In this document: positions 35,857 to 45,075 of the stretch, in pieces
Numbering within the stretch: position 1 is the stretch's first letter
Layout of the letters: every line of letters starts with the position of its first letter
Source: Moorena sp. SIOASIH
GTDB taxonomy: Bacteria > Cyanobacteriota > Cyanobacteriia > Cyanobacteriales > Coleofasciculaceae
Assembly: GCF_010671925.1 (NCBI RefSeq)
Contig: NZ_JAAHIH010000006.1
Coordinates: forward strand, 186,001-250,000
Length of the DNA stretch: 64,000 nt
Reading direction: 5' to 3'
The notes under the pieces: model-generated
Database searches by the model: none
Told to the model about the DNA's origin: nothing
The model's input: the letters and a program-made list of their open reading frames with translations, nothing else
Made by a program: the position numbers and the translations under genes

Positions 35857-36052
35857 GAGGGAAAGTAATTTTTAGGAATATTTCAGGAATATTCTATAGC
35901 AAAAGCGTCAACAAAGAGATCAGCAAAAATTATAATTAAAATAGTTTCTTAAGAATTACACTGATGCCAGTGACGGCGTTACTGAATACACAGATGAATC
36001 GGGAGCAGGCACCGGAACATCCCAAGACTTGAGGTTTGGTCCTGATTTAGGA
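34852..36052. repeat. Segmental duplication copy B (1.2 kb)
   Basis: This is the partner of 29577-30777 in direct orientation. It covers the 5' part of the intact metallophosphatase gene and its upstream region. The upstream part (35857-36052) keeps the blocks TTTCTTAAGAATTACACTGA and GGGAGCAGGCACCGGAAC in both copies. Confidence 0.88.
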
Positions 36053-36197
36053 TTACCTGTAGTCTATAAATACTGATTGCTAGTTGTATGGTATCTTAAT
36101 CAAGGTGCCTGTCTTTGCTATTACCACAATGGAAGCATCTTGACAGTTGCTAACGTATCATTCCCAAAAAAATCCAGGGTTAAGTCTAACTTGCTTT

Positions 36198-36968
36198 ATG
36201 ACAATTCAAAAAACTGTTTCGGTTTTGACTGCTAGGTCTATTCTTGAAGGCATTGACGCTGTTGCCATTGACCAAATGCCCACAGTTTGGCAAAAAATTG
36301 CCAGTGGTGAGGCAGAAGTAGGACATCCTGACCTTGAGTTTCTGGTTGCTTTGGCTCAATTGTTTCTAAGCAAAGCAACTGACGGCAGCCCAGAAATTTT
36401 TGAGCAAGGGTTCGATTGCCAGTCTCTTTTTCAGAAGGGAGCTTGGGATACTTTAGAGTTCTTCGGTGCTGACTATTTGCTGTCAGCTTACCCAAATTTT
36501 GAATTAGCCAAGACTACTGCTGTGGCAACAGATGGTGCCGAACGGGTGGTCGCTTTTGTCGTAGACGTGTTTGAGGAGTTCAAATATGAATTACCAGCCT
36601 CTTTCTATCAGATGCTTCTGTGCCCGATTGAGCGTGACTCGATCCTAGAATCACGGGCTATGGCTTTTGATGTCCGCATGCAGGGTGTCAAACGTCCCTA
36701 CGATGCCTGCCTTCACGCCTTCAATGTGACGCGGATGCTGATGTTTGTCCAGAGTAAAGCTGCTCGTCACGGTCTTCTGCTCCAACACGGGTGCGGGTGT
36801 GACTCTCATCTAACCGACATTCAGTCGGCTGCACCTAGTTCAATAGTCCAGTACTCATTTGAGCATCAGAAAACTCGTAAAAAAGCAATTACGGCTTACA
36901 TCTGGCGCATGTGGAATGAGTACATGCTCTTCCCAATGTCTGTTCAATCAAAAACTCTAGCTCTATAG
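36198..36968 (+). CDS. Hypothetical protein
   Basis: I do not recognise a family. From the ATG at 36198 the product has 256 residues (an upstream TTG at 36147 would add 17 residues without conserved character). It is mostly helical and soluble by composition. Features are an N-terminal helical region with many Gln/Leu, a central VVAFVVDVFEEFKYELPASFY segment (partly hydrophobic; quoted in parts: VVAFVVDVFEEF), and a Cys/His-rich motif HGCGCDSHL around residue 215 that could bind metal. It is isolated: upstream is the duplicated leader of the metallophosphatase gene on the other strand, downstream is repeat DNA. Confidence 0.6.
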   Translation: MTIQKTVSVLTARSILEGIDAVAIDQMPTVWQKIASGEAEVGHPDLEFLVALAQLFLSKATDGSPEIFEQGFDCQSLFQKGAWDTLEFFGADYLLSAYPNFELAKTTAVATDGAERVVAFVVDVFEEFKYELPASFYQMLLCPIERDSILESRAMAFDVRMQGVKRPYDACLHAFNVTRMLMFVQSKAARHGLLLQHGCGCDSHLTDIQSAAPSSIVQYSFEHQKTRKKAITAYIWRMWNEYMLFPMSVQSKTLAL

Positions 36969-37396
36969 GTTTGAGAGATAATCTCAAGAAAAGCATTGCC
37001 ATGAGAGCTAATTTCTCAACAAAACGTTAAGGACAGTATTCGGTGCGTTCGCAAAGCGTGCCCAAAAGGCGTTCGCAGGTTCACTTGAGCCTTGGTATAT
37101 CCTCCAGAGGTTCACCTCTGTGAGCTGATGTGATGATTGGAATGACTTGATCGGCTCAGGTGAATTAAGCGATCGCTTTTATATCATAATGATTGATTAA
37201 TTATTAGTTTGTTAAAAAAAAATAATAATTACACTGAAAAGTTTGTAACTATAATCACTAAAGTTCCCTGGTCTAAAGTTCCCGACAACTGCGGCGAAGT
37301 CTACTTTACTTACCCATTAGCAGTCGATCCATAGGATAGTAATCTGTGTAGGAATAGTGAGAATTTTTGATTTGATCCGAAGTTCCCGACTCCCTC

Positions 37397-37440
37397 GGTG
37401 CGCTTTCCGTAGGCGAATTAAATTCGCCACGGGTCGCACC
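37397..37440. repeat. GGTGCG...CGCACC palindromic repeat, copy 3
   Basis: It has the same inner palindrome AATTAAATTCGCC and outer arms as the copy at 30813. It has inserted into, or been bracketed by, a CTCCCGACTCCC tandem repeat on both sides. Confidence 0.85.
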
Positions 37441-37549
37441 GCTCCCGACTCCCGACTCCCTGTTTCCTTTGCTAGATAAGTAATCTAACAACATAAGTAA
37501 TCTCACCAACTTGATCTAAAATGCAAGCAAGCTTAAGCAGCGGAAGCTC

Positions 37550-38045
37550 ATTTGACACTCCCCGCCTTAAAAGAGCGGGGATTCCCAGATCAACGAGCTG
37601 CCTTAAACCACCATGTCCTAATCTTTGACGCCGCCAAAAAATAGGCAGTATCTAAACCAAAAACCCGTCAAGACCAAGAATTTAGTTTAGTTCACGATAG
37701 ACCCAGCGGGCAATTCTCTTTGGGCGTTTGGCTACTTGTTTGGAAGTGCCTTAAAAAGTCTGTTTCCTTCCTTTTCACCTGGTTCCGGCGTGCCCCGCCG
37801 TACCGTTCTGTTCTCAAAATGTGATTCTGCTAGGTTCACACACCAATGGTTAATTGATGATTGGGTTTTTAAGGAGGACTTTCCCTACCCTCCGGGCATT
37901 ACTACTTTAAGGTCAATAAGTTACGGGTTTCTATCCCGGCTCAGCCTCGGTTTTTCAGCCTGTACCCTATACTTCAATTATACTATGGCGCTAGAAAAGT
38001 GTCAACTAAAAGCCGTCCTAGAAGGACGGGGCTTTAAACCAAAAA
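37550..38045. mobile_element. Non-autonomous IS200/IS605-type relic
   Basis: The left end has TTGACACT followed by hairpin CCCCGC...GCGGGG (37560-37580). The right end has AGTGTCAAC followed by a perfect 7-bp stem CCGTCCT/AGGACGG (38013-38029). Both hairpins are of the type at IS200/IS605 ends in cyanobacteria, and TTGACACT and AGTGTCAA are inverted copies of each other. The 430-bp interior has no transposase frame. It lies just upstream of the amino-acid transporter operon, whose promoter may therefore sit in or after the relic. Confidence 0.55.
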
Positions 38046-38108
38046 TTTTTGGTAAGCTGATCGCGTGAGGCCGTTGTCTATCTAAAAAACAAGATAAAGA
38101 AAAAACTT

Positions 38109-39149
38109 ATGCCTAAATGGAGTTCTCTGGTACTAGCCACTCTAGTATTAGTTGCACCCTTAACAGCCTGTGAAGGAGGTGGGACAAGCGCTACACAAAG
38201 CCGCTTAGATATAGTCAAGAACCGTGGCAAGCTGATTTGTGGTGTTGACGGTGGCATTCCCGGATTTAGCTTTGTGGATGGGAGCGGTAACTACTCCGGG
38301 CTAGATGTGGATGTCTGTAAAGCAGTTGCTGCTGCTTTGTTTGATGACCCAAAAGCAGTAGAGTACCGTAACCTTGACTCCACTGAGCGATTTCCCGCCG
38401 TCCGGAATGGTGAAGTGGATATGCTCTCGCGCAATACAACTTGGACTCTTAGCCGAGATAGCTCTACCAATAACTTAGAATTTGCCCCTACTACCTTCTA
38501 TGATGGTCAGGGCATGATGGTGCGCAAAAACAGTGGGATTAAAACACTGAAGGATTTTAAAGGAAAATCCGTCTGTGTGGAAACTGGAACCACTACTGAG
38601 TTGAATTTAACCGACAAGATGCGGGAAGCAGGTGTCGAATTTGAGCCGGTGGTATTTCAGAAAGCAGACCTTGCCTATACTGCCTATGACGAAGGACGTT
38701 GTGACGGCATGACTTCTGATAAATCCCAACTACTGGCTAAACGCAGCACTCTGCCTAAGCCTGATGATCATATACTTCTAGATGTTACCATGTCCAAGGA
38801 ACCCTTGGGACCAGTAACTATTAATAATGACTCCGCTTGGTTTGATGTAGTCAAGTGGGTTACCTTCGCCTTGATTGAAGCTGAAGAGTTAGGCATTACT
38901 AAGGCGAATGTGGCACAAATGGGCAGCAGTTCTAACCCGACTATCAAACGCTTCGTGGGTGTTGAAGGTGAATTAGGCAAAGGTCTCGGTTTAGAAAACG
39001 ATTTTGCAGCGCGAGTGATTAAGCACGTGGGTAACTACGGCGAAGTCTATGACCGTAACTTGGGTAAAAGTTCTCAGTTCAAACTCAATCGGGGCCTGAA
39101 TGACCTCTGGACTCGTGGGGGTATTTTGTATTCTCCACCCTTCCGTTAA
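38109..39149 (+). CDS. Polar amino-acid ABC transporter, substrate-binding protein (NatF/AapJ-like)
   Basis: This 346-residue periplasmic binding protein belongs to solute-binding family 3. A lipoprotein signal with lipobox LTAC (Cys21 of MPKWSSLVLATLVLVAPLTAC; first residues Met-Pro-Lys) precedes the mature domain. Typical motifs are VKNRGKLICGVDGGIPGFS, LDVDVCKAVAAALF, FKGKSVCVETGTT and a late NRGLNDLWTRGG segment, as in AapJ/BztA/NatF proteins that bind acidic, neutral or basic amino acids. It is followed, after repeat DNA, by two permeases and an ATPase on the same strand, so the four encode one importer. Confidence 0.92.
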   Translation: MPKWSSLVLATLVLVAPLTACEGGGTSATQSRLDIVKNRGKLICGVDGGIPGFSFVDGSGNYSGLDVDVCKAVAAALFDDPKAVEYRNLDSTERFPAVRNGEVDMLSRNTTWTLSRDSSTNNLEFAPTTFYDGQGMMVRKNSGIKTLKDFKGKSVCVETGTTTELNLTDKMREAGVEFEPVVFQKADLAYTAYDEGRCDGMTSDKSQLLAKRSTLPKPDDHILLDVTMSKEPLGPVTINNDSAWFDVVKWVTFALIEAEELGITKANVAQMGSSSNPTIKRFVGVEGELGKGLGLENDFAARVIKHVGNYGEVYDRNLGKSSQFKLNRGLNDLWTRGGILYSPPFR

Positions 39150-39883
39150 GGGATTGTTAACTGTTGAAGGTTTAAGGTTGAAGGTTAGTTGGTTGTTCGC
39201 GTAGCGTGGCCTTTTGGCCAAGGTTAATTGGTTGTTCGCGTAGCGTGGCCTTTTGGCCAAGGTTAATTGGTTGTTCGCGTAGCGTGGCCTTTTGGCCAAG
39301 GTTGATTGGTTGTTCGCGTAGCGTGGCCTTTTGGCCAAGGTTGATTGGTTGTTCGCGTAGCGTGGCCTTTTGGCCAAGGTTGAAAGTTGATTGTTAACAG
39401 TCAACCTAAAACCTAAGAGGATGTTTGAGAAGTACCAAATGTTTGGCATCAGCCACGATTATCCCCCAAATCTGGGAGACTTTGAGCCAAATTACCCCAA
39501 AATTTGGGGGGCTAGGGAGCGGTTTCGAGTAGCATCCAACACTTTTAAAACTGCCTCTAAAACCTAAAACCTAAAACCTAAAACCTAAAACCTGTAACCA
39601 ACCTATAACCTGCAACATTCAACCAACCAACATTCAAGCAACCTGCAACATTCAAGCAACCTGTAACCAACCTACAACCTGCAACATTCAACCAACCAAC
39701 CTGCAACATTCAACCAACCAACCTTCAACCTTGGCCAAAAGGCCACGCTACGCGAACAACCAACCAACCTTCAACCTTGGCCAAAAGGCCACGCTACGCG
39801 AACAACCAACCAACCTTCAACCTCCAACCAACCAACCTTCAACCTCCAACCAACCTGTAACCTGCAACTTAAAAAACTAACCA
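39150..39883. repeat. Repeat block between binding-protein and permease genes
   Basis: Five tandem 39-bp units occupy 39189-39383 (TTGGTTGTTCGCGTAGCGTG then GCCTTTTGGCCAAGG). From about 39540 to 39865 there are ACCTAAA, AACCTGCAACATTCAA and CAACCAAC type tandem repeats, including two inverted copies of the GGCCAAAAGGCCACGC element (39733-39805). No gene is present; apparent open frames here are translated repeats. Confidence 0.9.
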
Positions 39884-41053
39884 ATGACAAGCAATATAGG
39901 TCAAAAGCCTCCTTTGTGGCGGGATGACCGATTTTGGCGCATTGCCATACAAGTCCTATTTGTGCTGGTGGTGATTGGGGTCGTGGCATGGCTCGGCACC
40001 AACTTAAGCCGAAATATTCAGCGACAAGCGATTAAATTGGGGTTTGATTTTCTGCAAGATCAAGCCAAATTTGGTATTGGCGATACTCCCATTCCCTACA
40101 AAGCCACTGACCCCTATAGCTATGCTTTATTGATCGGACTGGCTAATTCATTGCGGGTGATGGTGTTTGGGATTATCCTGACAACTATTGTTGGTATTAC
40201 CGCCGGGATAGCTAGTTTTTCTGACAATTGGCTAGTGAGTAAGCTGAGTCTGCTTTATGTGGAAATAGTGCGAAATACACCACTGCTGCTGCAATTGCTA
40301 TTTTGGTACTTTGGGATTTTCTTCCAACTGCCAAAACTGTCGGAAAAAATTCAGTTACCTGGGTCGATATTTTTGAGCAAGCGGGGAATTTATATTCCTT
40401 GGCCCCCCTTCACCACCCAGCTGTTTCTGTGGTTGGTGGTTTTGCTAGTCGGTGCGATCGCAGCAGTTTTAATCTGGCAGTGGCGCACTAAAGTGATGGT
40501 AGAACAAGCACAATCCGGTCAGCCGCAGTTAATTGCTTTAATTGCGATCGCAATTGCTGCTGTCTTAATTATCATCATCGGTTTTGGTTGGCAAAGACCC
40601 CAAGTTCTCGACACAGGTAATATTGAAGGCGGACTCCGGCTAACTATTGAGTTCTGTGCCTTACTAGCTGGTCTAGTCTTTTACACCGGTGCATTTATCG
40701 CCGAAATTGTCCGAGCTGGAATACAGTCAGTACAGAAAGGACAGTGGGAAGCAGCAAGATCCTTGGGACTTAAGTCAGGATTAGCTATGCGGTTAGTTAT
40801 TTTTCCCCAAGCCTTGCGGGTGATTATCCCTTCCCTAAACAGCCAATATATGAACCTAGCCAAAAACTCTAGTTTAGCATCTGCTATTGGCTACTCAGAT
40901 ATCTACTCCATTGCTCAAACCACCTTCAACCAAGCCGGTCATGAAATAGAAATAATTGTGGTGATTATACCCCTGACCTATCTAACCATTAACCTGATCA
41001 TTTCTTTCGTGATGAATCTGTTGAATCGGACAGTTCAATTGCAGGAAAGATAA
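39884..41053 (+). CDS. Amino-acid ABC transporter permease (NatG/AapQ-like)
   Basis: This is the first membrane subunit of the polar amino-acid importer, 389 residues. It has an N-terminal span (about 22-44), a first half of the permease domain with the family motif LANSLRVMVFG, a long insert with two further spans (about 180-225), and the second half with the EAA loop EAARSLGLKSGLAMRLVIFPQ (quoted in parts: WEAARSLGLKSG) that contacts the ATPase. AapQ/BztB/NatG proteins share this split architecture. It is 30 bp upstream of the second permease. The ATG follows CAACTTAAAAAACTAACC repeat DNA with no clear ribosome binding site. Confidence 0.9.
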   Translation: MTSNIGQKPPLWRDDRFWRIAIQVLFVLVVIGVVAWLGTNLSRNIQRQAIKLGFDFLQDQAKFGIGDTPIPYKATDPYSYALLIGLANSLRVMVFGIILTTIVGITAGIASFSDNWLVSKLSLLYVEIVRNTPLLLQLLFWYFGIFFQLPKLSEKIQLPGSIFLSKRGIYIPWPPFTTQLFLWLVVLLVGAIAAVLIWQWRTKVMVEQAQSGQPQLIALIAIAIAAVLIIIIGFGWQRPQVLDTGNIEGGLRLTIEFCALLAGLVFYTGAFIAEIVRAGIQSVQKGQWEAARSLGLKSGLAMRLVIFPQALRVIIPSLNSQYMNLAKNSSLASAIGYSDIYSIAQTTFNQAGHEIEIIVVIIPLTYLTINLIISFVMNLLNRTVQLQER

Positions 41054-41082
41054 TTGGTTAACTGTTAACTTATAACTAGATA

Positions 41083-42300
41083 ATGACTACTGTTAATTCT
41101 CAACCTCCTGAACTAGCACCACCCCCTGAACTACAGGTTAATCCAGTTACCTGGATAAAGAAAAATTTATTTAATACTTGGTATAATAGCATACTAACGG
41201 TTAGTGTTTTATGGTTTCTATTCGTAACCGTTAAAGGCTTGATAACATGGGCAACTACTGAAGCCCAATGGGATGTTATTAAGCTTAACTTCCGTCTGTT
41301 TTTTGTAGGAACCTATCCCGCCACCGAAAACTGGCGTCCATGGTTGATTCTGGGGATTATTGTGTTCCTATCCGGGATAACTTGGGGAGTTTTAGCAAGA
41401 AATGTTCCCACTCTATTTAGTCGCAATGTGTTAATAGCTCTAGTGATCAGTGCTACTATCTTAGTGCTATTTCCAGTAGCAATTCCCTATCGCTTATTGC
41501 TCTTAGGAATAGTAGTGTTACTGGTAGCTAGTGCTTGGGGAGCACAACAGGTTGCTAAGACTCAACCTAAACTGGGGAATTGGTTACCTTTAGCTTGGTT
41601 TATTGCTTTATTAATCTTCCTGTGGCTTCTCGGAGGAGGACTCGGACTAAAACAGGTATCCACTAATCAATGGGGTGGTTTGTTGCTGAATGTCTTAGCC
41701 GCAGTGGTCAGTATTTTAATCTGTTTTCCCCTAGGTGTATTACTAGCCCTAGGACGACAAAGTACCTTACCAGTTGTGCGCGGCTTCTCTATCCTTTACA
41801 TTGAACTAATCCGAGGACTACCGCTGATTGCAATTTTGTTCATGGGACAAGTAATTATCCCACTATTTCTACCACCAGGAATGCGACCAGACCGGGTGTT
41901 ACGGGCAATAATCGGTCTGACTTTATTTAGCGCTGCTTACCTAGCCGAAAATGTGCGAGGAGGACTGCAATCTATACCTACAGGTCAAATCGAAGCTGCC
42001 AAAGCATTGGGTTTAAATACTCCCCTATCCGTAGGGCTGATTGTATTACCTCAGGCACTCAAAGCTGTTATTCCTGCCATTGTCGGTCAGTTTATTAGTC
42101 TGTTTCAAGACACCACTCTCCTATTTGTTGTAGGTCTAGTGGAGTTGCTTGGTATCGGTGATTCTATCTTTGCCCAAGCCAAATTTGAAACCCCCTATCA
42201 AGAAGTATATTTATTCGACGGAGTCCTATTCTGGTTATTTTGTTACGCCATGTCCACAGCCAGCCGACGTCTGGAAAAACAATTGAATGTAGACCATTGA
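41083..42300 (+). CDS. Amino-acid ABC transporter permease (NatH/AapM-like)
   Basis: This is the second membrane subunit, 405 residues. It has a proline-rich cytoplasmic start (PELAPPPELQV), about eight hydrophobic segments, and the conserved permease block RGLPLIAILFMGQ, ENVRGGLQSIPTGQIEAAKALGL and LPQALKAVIPAIVGQ (EAA loop; quoted in parts). Length and architecture match AapM/BztC/NatH. With the permease just upstream it forms the channel heterodimer. The next gene, the ATPase, is 290 bp away because of an inserted tandem repeat. Confidence 0.9.
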   Translation: MTTVNSQPPELAPPPELQVNPVTWIKKNLFNTWYNSILTVSVLWFLFVTVKGLITWATTEAQWDVIKLNFRLFFVGTYPATENWRPWLILGIIVFLSGITWGVLARNVPTLFSRNVLIALVISATILVLFPVAIPYRLLLLGIVVLLVASAWGAQQVAKTQPKLGNWLPLAWFIALLIFLWLLGGGLGLKQVSTNQWGGLLLNVLAAVVSILICFPLGVLLALGRQSTLPVVRGFSILYIELIRGLPLIAILFMGQVIIPLFLPPGMRPDRVLRAIIGLTLFSAAYLAENVRGGLQSIPTGQIEAAKALGLNTPLSVGLIVLPQALKAVIPAIVGQFISLFQDTTLLFVVGLVELLGIGDSIFAQAKFETPYQEVYLFDGVLFWLFCYAMSTASRRLEKQLNVDH

Positions 42301-42394
42301 ATTTAGACCATAAATAGATTAGGCATTAGCTGAATCGTTACGGTTAAAGGTGAAAAGTAGAGCCTTGACAACTGAAAGCTGGATGTATCACTGG

Positions 42395-42563
42395 CAACCT
42401 GTAACCTTCAACCTGCAACTTTCAACCTGTAACCTTCAACCTGTAACCTTCAACCTGTAACCTTCAACCTGCAACCTTCAACCTGTAACCTTCAACCTGT
42501 AACCTTCAACCTGTAACCTTTAACCTGTAACCTTTAACCTGTAACCTTTAACCTGTAACCCAA
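42395..42563. repeat. AACCTGTAACCTTC tandem repeat
   Basis: Roughly a dozen copies of a 12-bp unit (AACCTGTAACCTTC with drift to AACCTTTAACC) fill the space between the permease and ATPase genes of the amino-acid transporter. It is of the STRR type. Confidence 0.9.
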
Positions 42564-42590
42564 TCCAACCTTACTTAAGGGAAAAGAATC

Positions 42591-43382
42591 ATGACCAATC
42601 AACAACCGATCACTGCTCCTCAAGACCCAGTCAATTCCGGAGATACTGAATCCATGATCATCGCTCAAGATGTTCATAAGTGGTACGCCAGCAACCAATT
42701 TCATGTTCTGCGTGGTGTCAGTCTAGAAGTCAAGAAAAAAGAAGTAGTAGTGATCATGGGGCCTAGTGGGTCTGGGAAATCCACCTTTATTCGGACATTT
42801 AATGCTTTAGAAGACTATCAAAAAGGAAAAATTATTATTGATAGCATTGAACTCTCCCATGACTTGCGAAACATTGATACCATTCGCAAGGAAGTGGGGA
42901 TGGTGTTCCAACAATTTAACTTATTTCCTCACCTGACTGTACTGCAAAATGTCACCCTTGCTCCCATTTGGGTGCGCCGCTGGAAAAAGGCAAAAGCTGA
43001 AGAAATTGCCATGCAGCTGTTAGAGAAAGTTGGTATTCTCGAACAAGCCAAGAAGTATCCCGGTCAACTGTCAGGGGGACAACAGCAACGGGTAGCTATT
43101 GCCCGTGCTTTGGCAATGCAGCCTAAAATTATGTTATTTGATGAGCCTACCTCAGCTCTCGACCCGGAGATGGTGCGAGAGGTACTCGATACCATGCGAT
43201 CGCTTGCTGATTCTGGGATGACTATGGTTTGCGTTACCCACGAAGTAGGCTTTGCTAGAGAAGTCGCAGACCGAGTGGTATTAATGGCTGATGGGAAGTT
43301 GGTGGAAGAAAGTACACCTCAGGAATTTTTCAACAATCCTCAACATGAACGTACTAAGCAGTTTTTATCCCAAATTTTATAG
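42591..43382 (+). CDS. Amino-acid ABC transporter ATP-binding protein
   Basis: This ATPase of the polar amino-acid importer has 263 residues. Walker A is GPSGSGKST (near residue 57), the Q-loop VFQQFNLFPHLTVLQNVTLA region is typical, the signature is LSGGQQQRVAIARALA, Walker B is IMLFDEPTSALDPE and the switch His is in VTHEVGFA. It closely follows AapP/GlnQ/BztD in all motifs. An N-terminal extension of about 22 polar residues precedes the domain (first ATG kept because AAGGGAAAAGAATC lies just upstream). It presumably energises the permease pair upstream. Confidence 0.93.
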   Translation: MTNQQPITAPQDPVNSGDTESMIIAQDVHKWYASNQFHVLRGVSLEVKKKEVVVIMGPSGSGKSTFIRTFNALEDYQKGKIIIDSIELSHDLRNIDTIRKEVGMVFQQFNLFPHLTVLQNVTLAPIWVRRWKKAKAEEIAMQLLEKVGILEQAKKYPGQLSGGQQQRVAIARALAMQPKIMLFDEPTSALDPEMVREVLDTMRSLADSGMTMVCVTHEVGFAREVADRVVLMADGKLVEESTPQEFFNNPQHERTKQFLSQIL

Positions 43383-43501
43383 ATATATTTATAGATATAG
43401 CCCTGGTTATAGATATAGCCCTGGGCGCTGCGCTATATACCATTGATTATACTTACGAGGTACAGTCAATTTTATTACCCCTGCTCCCTACTCCCTACTC
43501 C

Positions 43502-44644
43502 CTACTCCCTCTTAGAAGGTATATAACCTTCCACAACATAATCCGATCCTAGCTGACGCCAACTCACTCGTTCTAAGGTTAGAGCGTCAGTCATGAGTGT
43601 CAAGCCCAAATCTCCTACCGGTGAGGGACCACCTTGACCACCGATGATTTTGGGAGCAATAAAGGCTACGATTTTTTGGACTGCACCATCTGCGATCGCA
43701 TTTGCAGCTAAGATACCACCACATTCCCATAACACACTGGAAAGCTGCCTTTCATATAAATATCCCATTACTTGAGAAGGCGTCAGGGGATTCAATACCA
43801 CCACCTCTACACCCTGGTTGACCAGATGTTGATATAAATCTCCCTCAGTTCCGACCTCTGTAAACACCAACGTCGGTACATCATCCGTTTGCCAAACACG
43901 AGCATCTCTGGGTAAGTCGAGGGTGCGACTCATGATCACCCGTAGGGGATTCGGTGCGTTTGGATTGTGACTAGTCAAATTGGGGTTATCCTGACGCACC
44001 GTATTACCGCCCACAATCACTGCATCGCAAGCTGATCGCAGTTGATGCACCCAACTGCGGGACTTTTCCCCTGTAATCCATTTGCTGTGACCACTAGTAG
44101 CAGCAATTTTGCCATCTAAAGTCATGGCATACTTGAGAATTCCCAATGGACGCTGGTAAAGAATGCGATGAATAAAGCCTTCATTGAGCTGACGGCAAGC
44201 AGCCTCTTCCACACCTACCACCACTTCAATCCCAGCCGCCCTTAACCGTTCAATACCTTTTCCAGATACCCGTGGATCAGGGTCCACCATCCCCACCACT
44301 ACTTTAGCGACTCCAGCCCTAATTAACGCTTCTGTACAAGGAGGGGTTCTACCATAGTGATTGCAAGGTTCCATATTCACGTAAACTGTTGCGCCCTGGG
44401 CATTTTCCCCAGCCTCTGAGAGGGCAAACACTTCCGCGTGAGGTTGACCAGCAGCGGGATGAAACCCTTCCCCAACAATTTCCCCATTCCGGACAATTAC
44501 ACAACCGACTAAAGGGTTGGGTGTAGTACGTCCCTCGGCTCGCCTTGCTAGTTGGATGCACCGCTGTATCATGGCTTGCGCCAAAGGAGTTTCAGGAAAA
44601 GATGTCACAGGAGAGTTGTCCATTCGTCGGTTACTATTAGCCAT
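43502..44644 (-). CDS. ribD: Riboflavin biosynthesis protein RibD (deaminase/reductase)
   Basis: This is a bifunctional enzyme for two successive steps of riboflavin synthesis: deamination of the diaminohydroxy-pyrimidine and reduction of its ribose side chain. The 380-residue product has the zinc deaminase motifs PHAEVFAL (His/Glu) and NMEPCNHYGRTPPCTEAL (two Cys ligands) at about 68-100, and the reductase domain from about 165 with KYAMTLDGKIA, SRSWVHQLR and VGGNTVRQDNP (NADPH site), ending in LWECGG and QKIVAFIAPKIIGG. Length and motifs are normal. The gene is alone, with tandem CTCCCTA repeats at its 3' end. Confidence 0.96.
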   Translation of the reverse strand: MANSNRRMDNSPVTSFPETPLAQAMIQRCIQLARRAEGRTTPNPLVGCVIVRNGEIVGEGFHPAAGQPHAEVFALSEAGENAQGATVYVNMEPCNHYGRTPPCTEALIRAGVAKVVVGMVDPDPRVSGKGIERLRAAGIEVVVGVEEAACRQLNEGFIHRILYQRPLGILKYAMTLDGKIAATSGHSKWITGEKSRSWVHQLRSACDAVIVGGNTVRQDNPNLTSHNPNAPNPLRVIMSRTLDLPRDARVWQTDDVPTLVFTEVGTEGDLYQHLVNQGVEVVVLNPLTPSQVMGYLYERQLSSVLWECGGILAANAIADGAVQKIVAFIAPKIIGGQGGPSPVGDLGLTLMTDALTLERVSWRQLGSDYVVEGYIPSKRE

Positions 44645-45068
44645 TTAATATTAATTATTTAAATTTAGTTAGTTGATACTAGCTAGTTAATGTTAGCTGG
44701 TTAATATTCATCGATTACTATTGAGATGTTATTTGTAATCATTTAAATTTATCAGTATTTAATCAACTTTAACTCTAAACGTCAGCAAATCAAAATTGCT
44801 CACCAACAGCTCAGCCCAACTAATTACTTACAAACTAATTAGGGATTGCTGAATAAGTCGGAACCCTTGATTTATCAATGTTTTGAGGACTATTCAAGAT
44901 TCATAAACTGCAACAAATAAGCCGAATCCCTATCAAAACTAATGCACTTATTGAACTGATGGGAGTAAAAGTTCCACCCGGTTAAACCTCAAAAACCTCT
45001 TGCCTCTTGCCTCTTGCCTCTTGCCTCTTGCCTCTTGCCTCTCCTCACCAAAACTTTTTCAGCAAGCC
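44645..45068. other. Intergenic region holding a MITE-like element
   Basis: The ribD-proximal half (44645-44835) is AT-rich with TTAGTTAG/TAGTTAAT repeats and gives no call. The rest is the MITE-like element (44836-45075), including six CTCTTGC heptamers at 45000-45041. Confidence 0.55.
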
Positions 45069-45075
45069 CTAATTA
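44836..45075. mobile_element. MITE-like element with 23-bp terminal inverted repeats
   Basis: The left end TAATTAGGGATTGCTGAATA (continuing AGT, to 44858) and the reverse complement of 45053-45075 match at 21 of 23 positions. The element is about 240 bp, has no transposase and carries a CTCTTGC tandem repeat and an inner TTGATTTATCAA palindrome. The right terminal repeat supplies the TAG stop codon of the kinase gene. It is probably mobilised in trans by a DDE transposase; no full-length relative is in the window. Confidence 0.65.

Larger units (their letters stand above)
36969..38108. other. Repeat- and relic-filled intergenic region
   Basis: This 1.1-kb region holds a GTTCGCAAAGCGTGCC-type repeat (about 37040-37080), a short palindrome AGAGGTTCACCTCT near 37105, the third GGTGCG palindrome (37397-37440) flanked by CTCCCGACTCCC tandem repeats, and an IS200/IS605-type relic (37550-38045). 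No gene is credible. Confidence 0.6.

Noticed and set aside
38009..38108. NtcA site before the amino-acid transporter
   Set aside because: GTAAGCTGATCGCG has the GTA half but no TAC at the required 8-base spacing.
38991..39449. Long minus-strand open frame with repeated LAKRPRYANNQ units
   Set aside because: It is the translation of the five 39-bp tandem repeats plus the antisense of the binding-protein gene end. No start signal and no non-repeat content.
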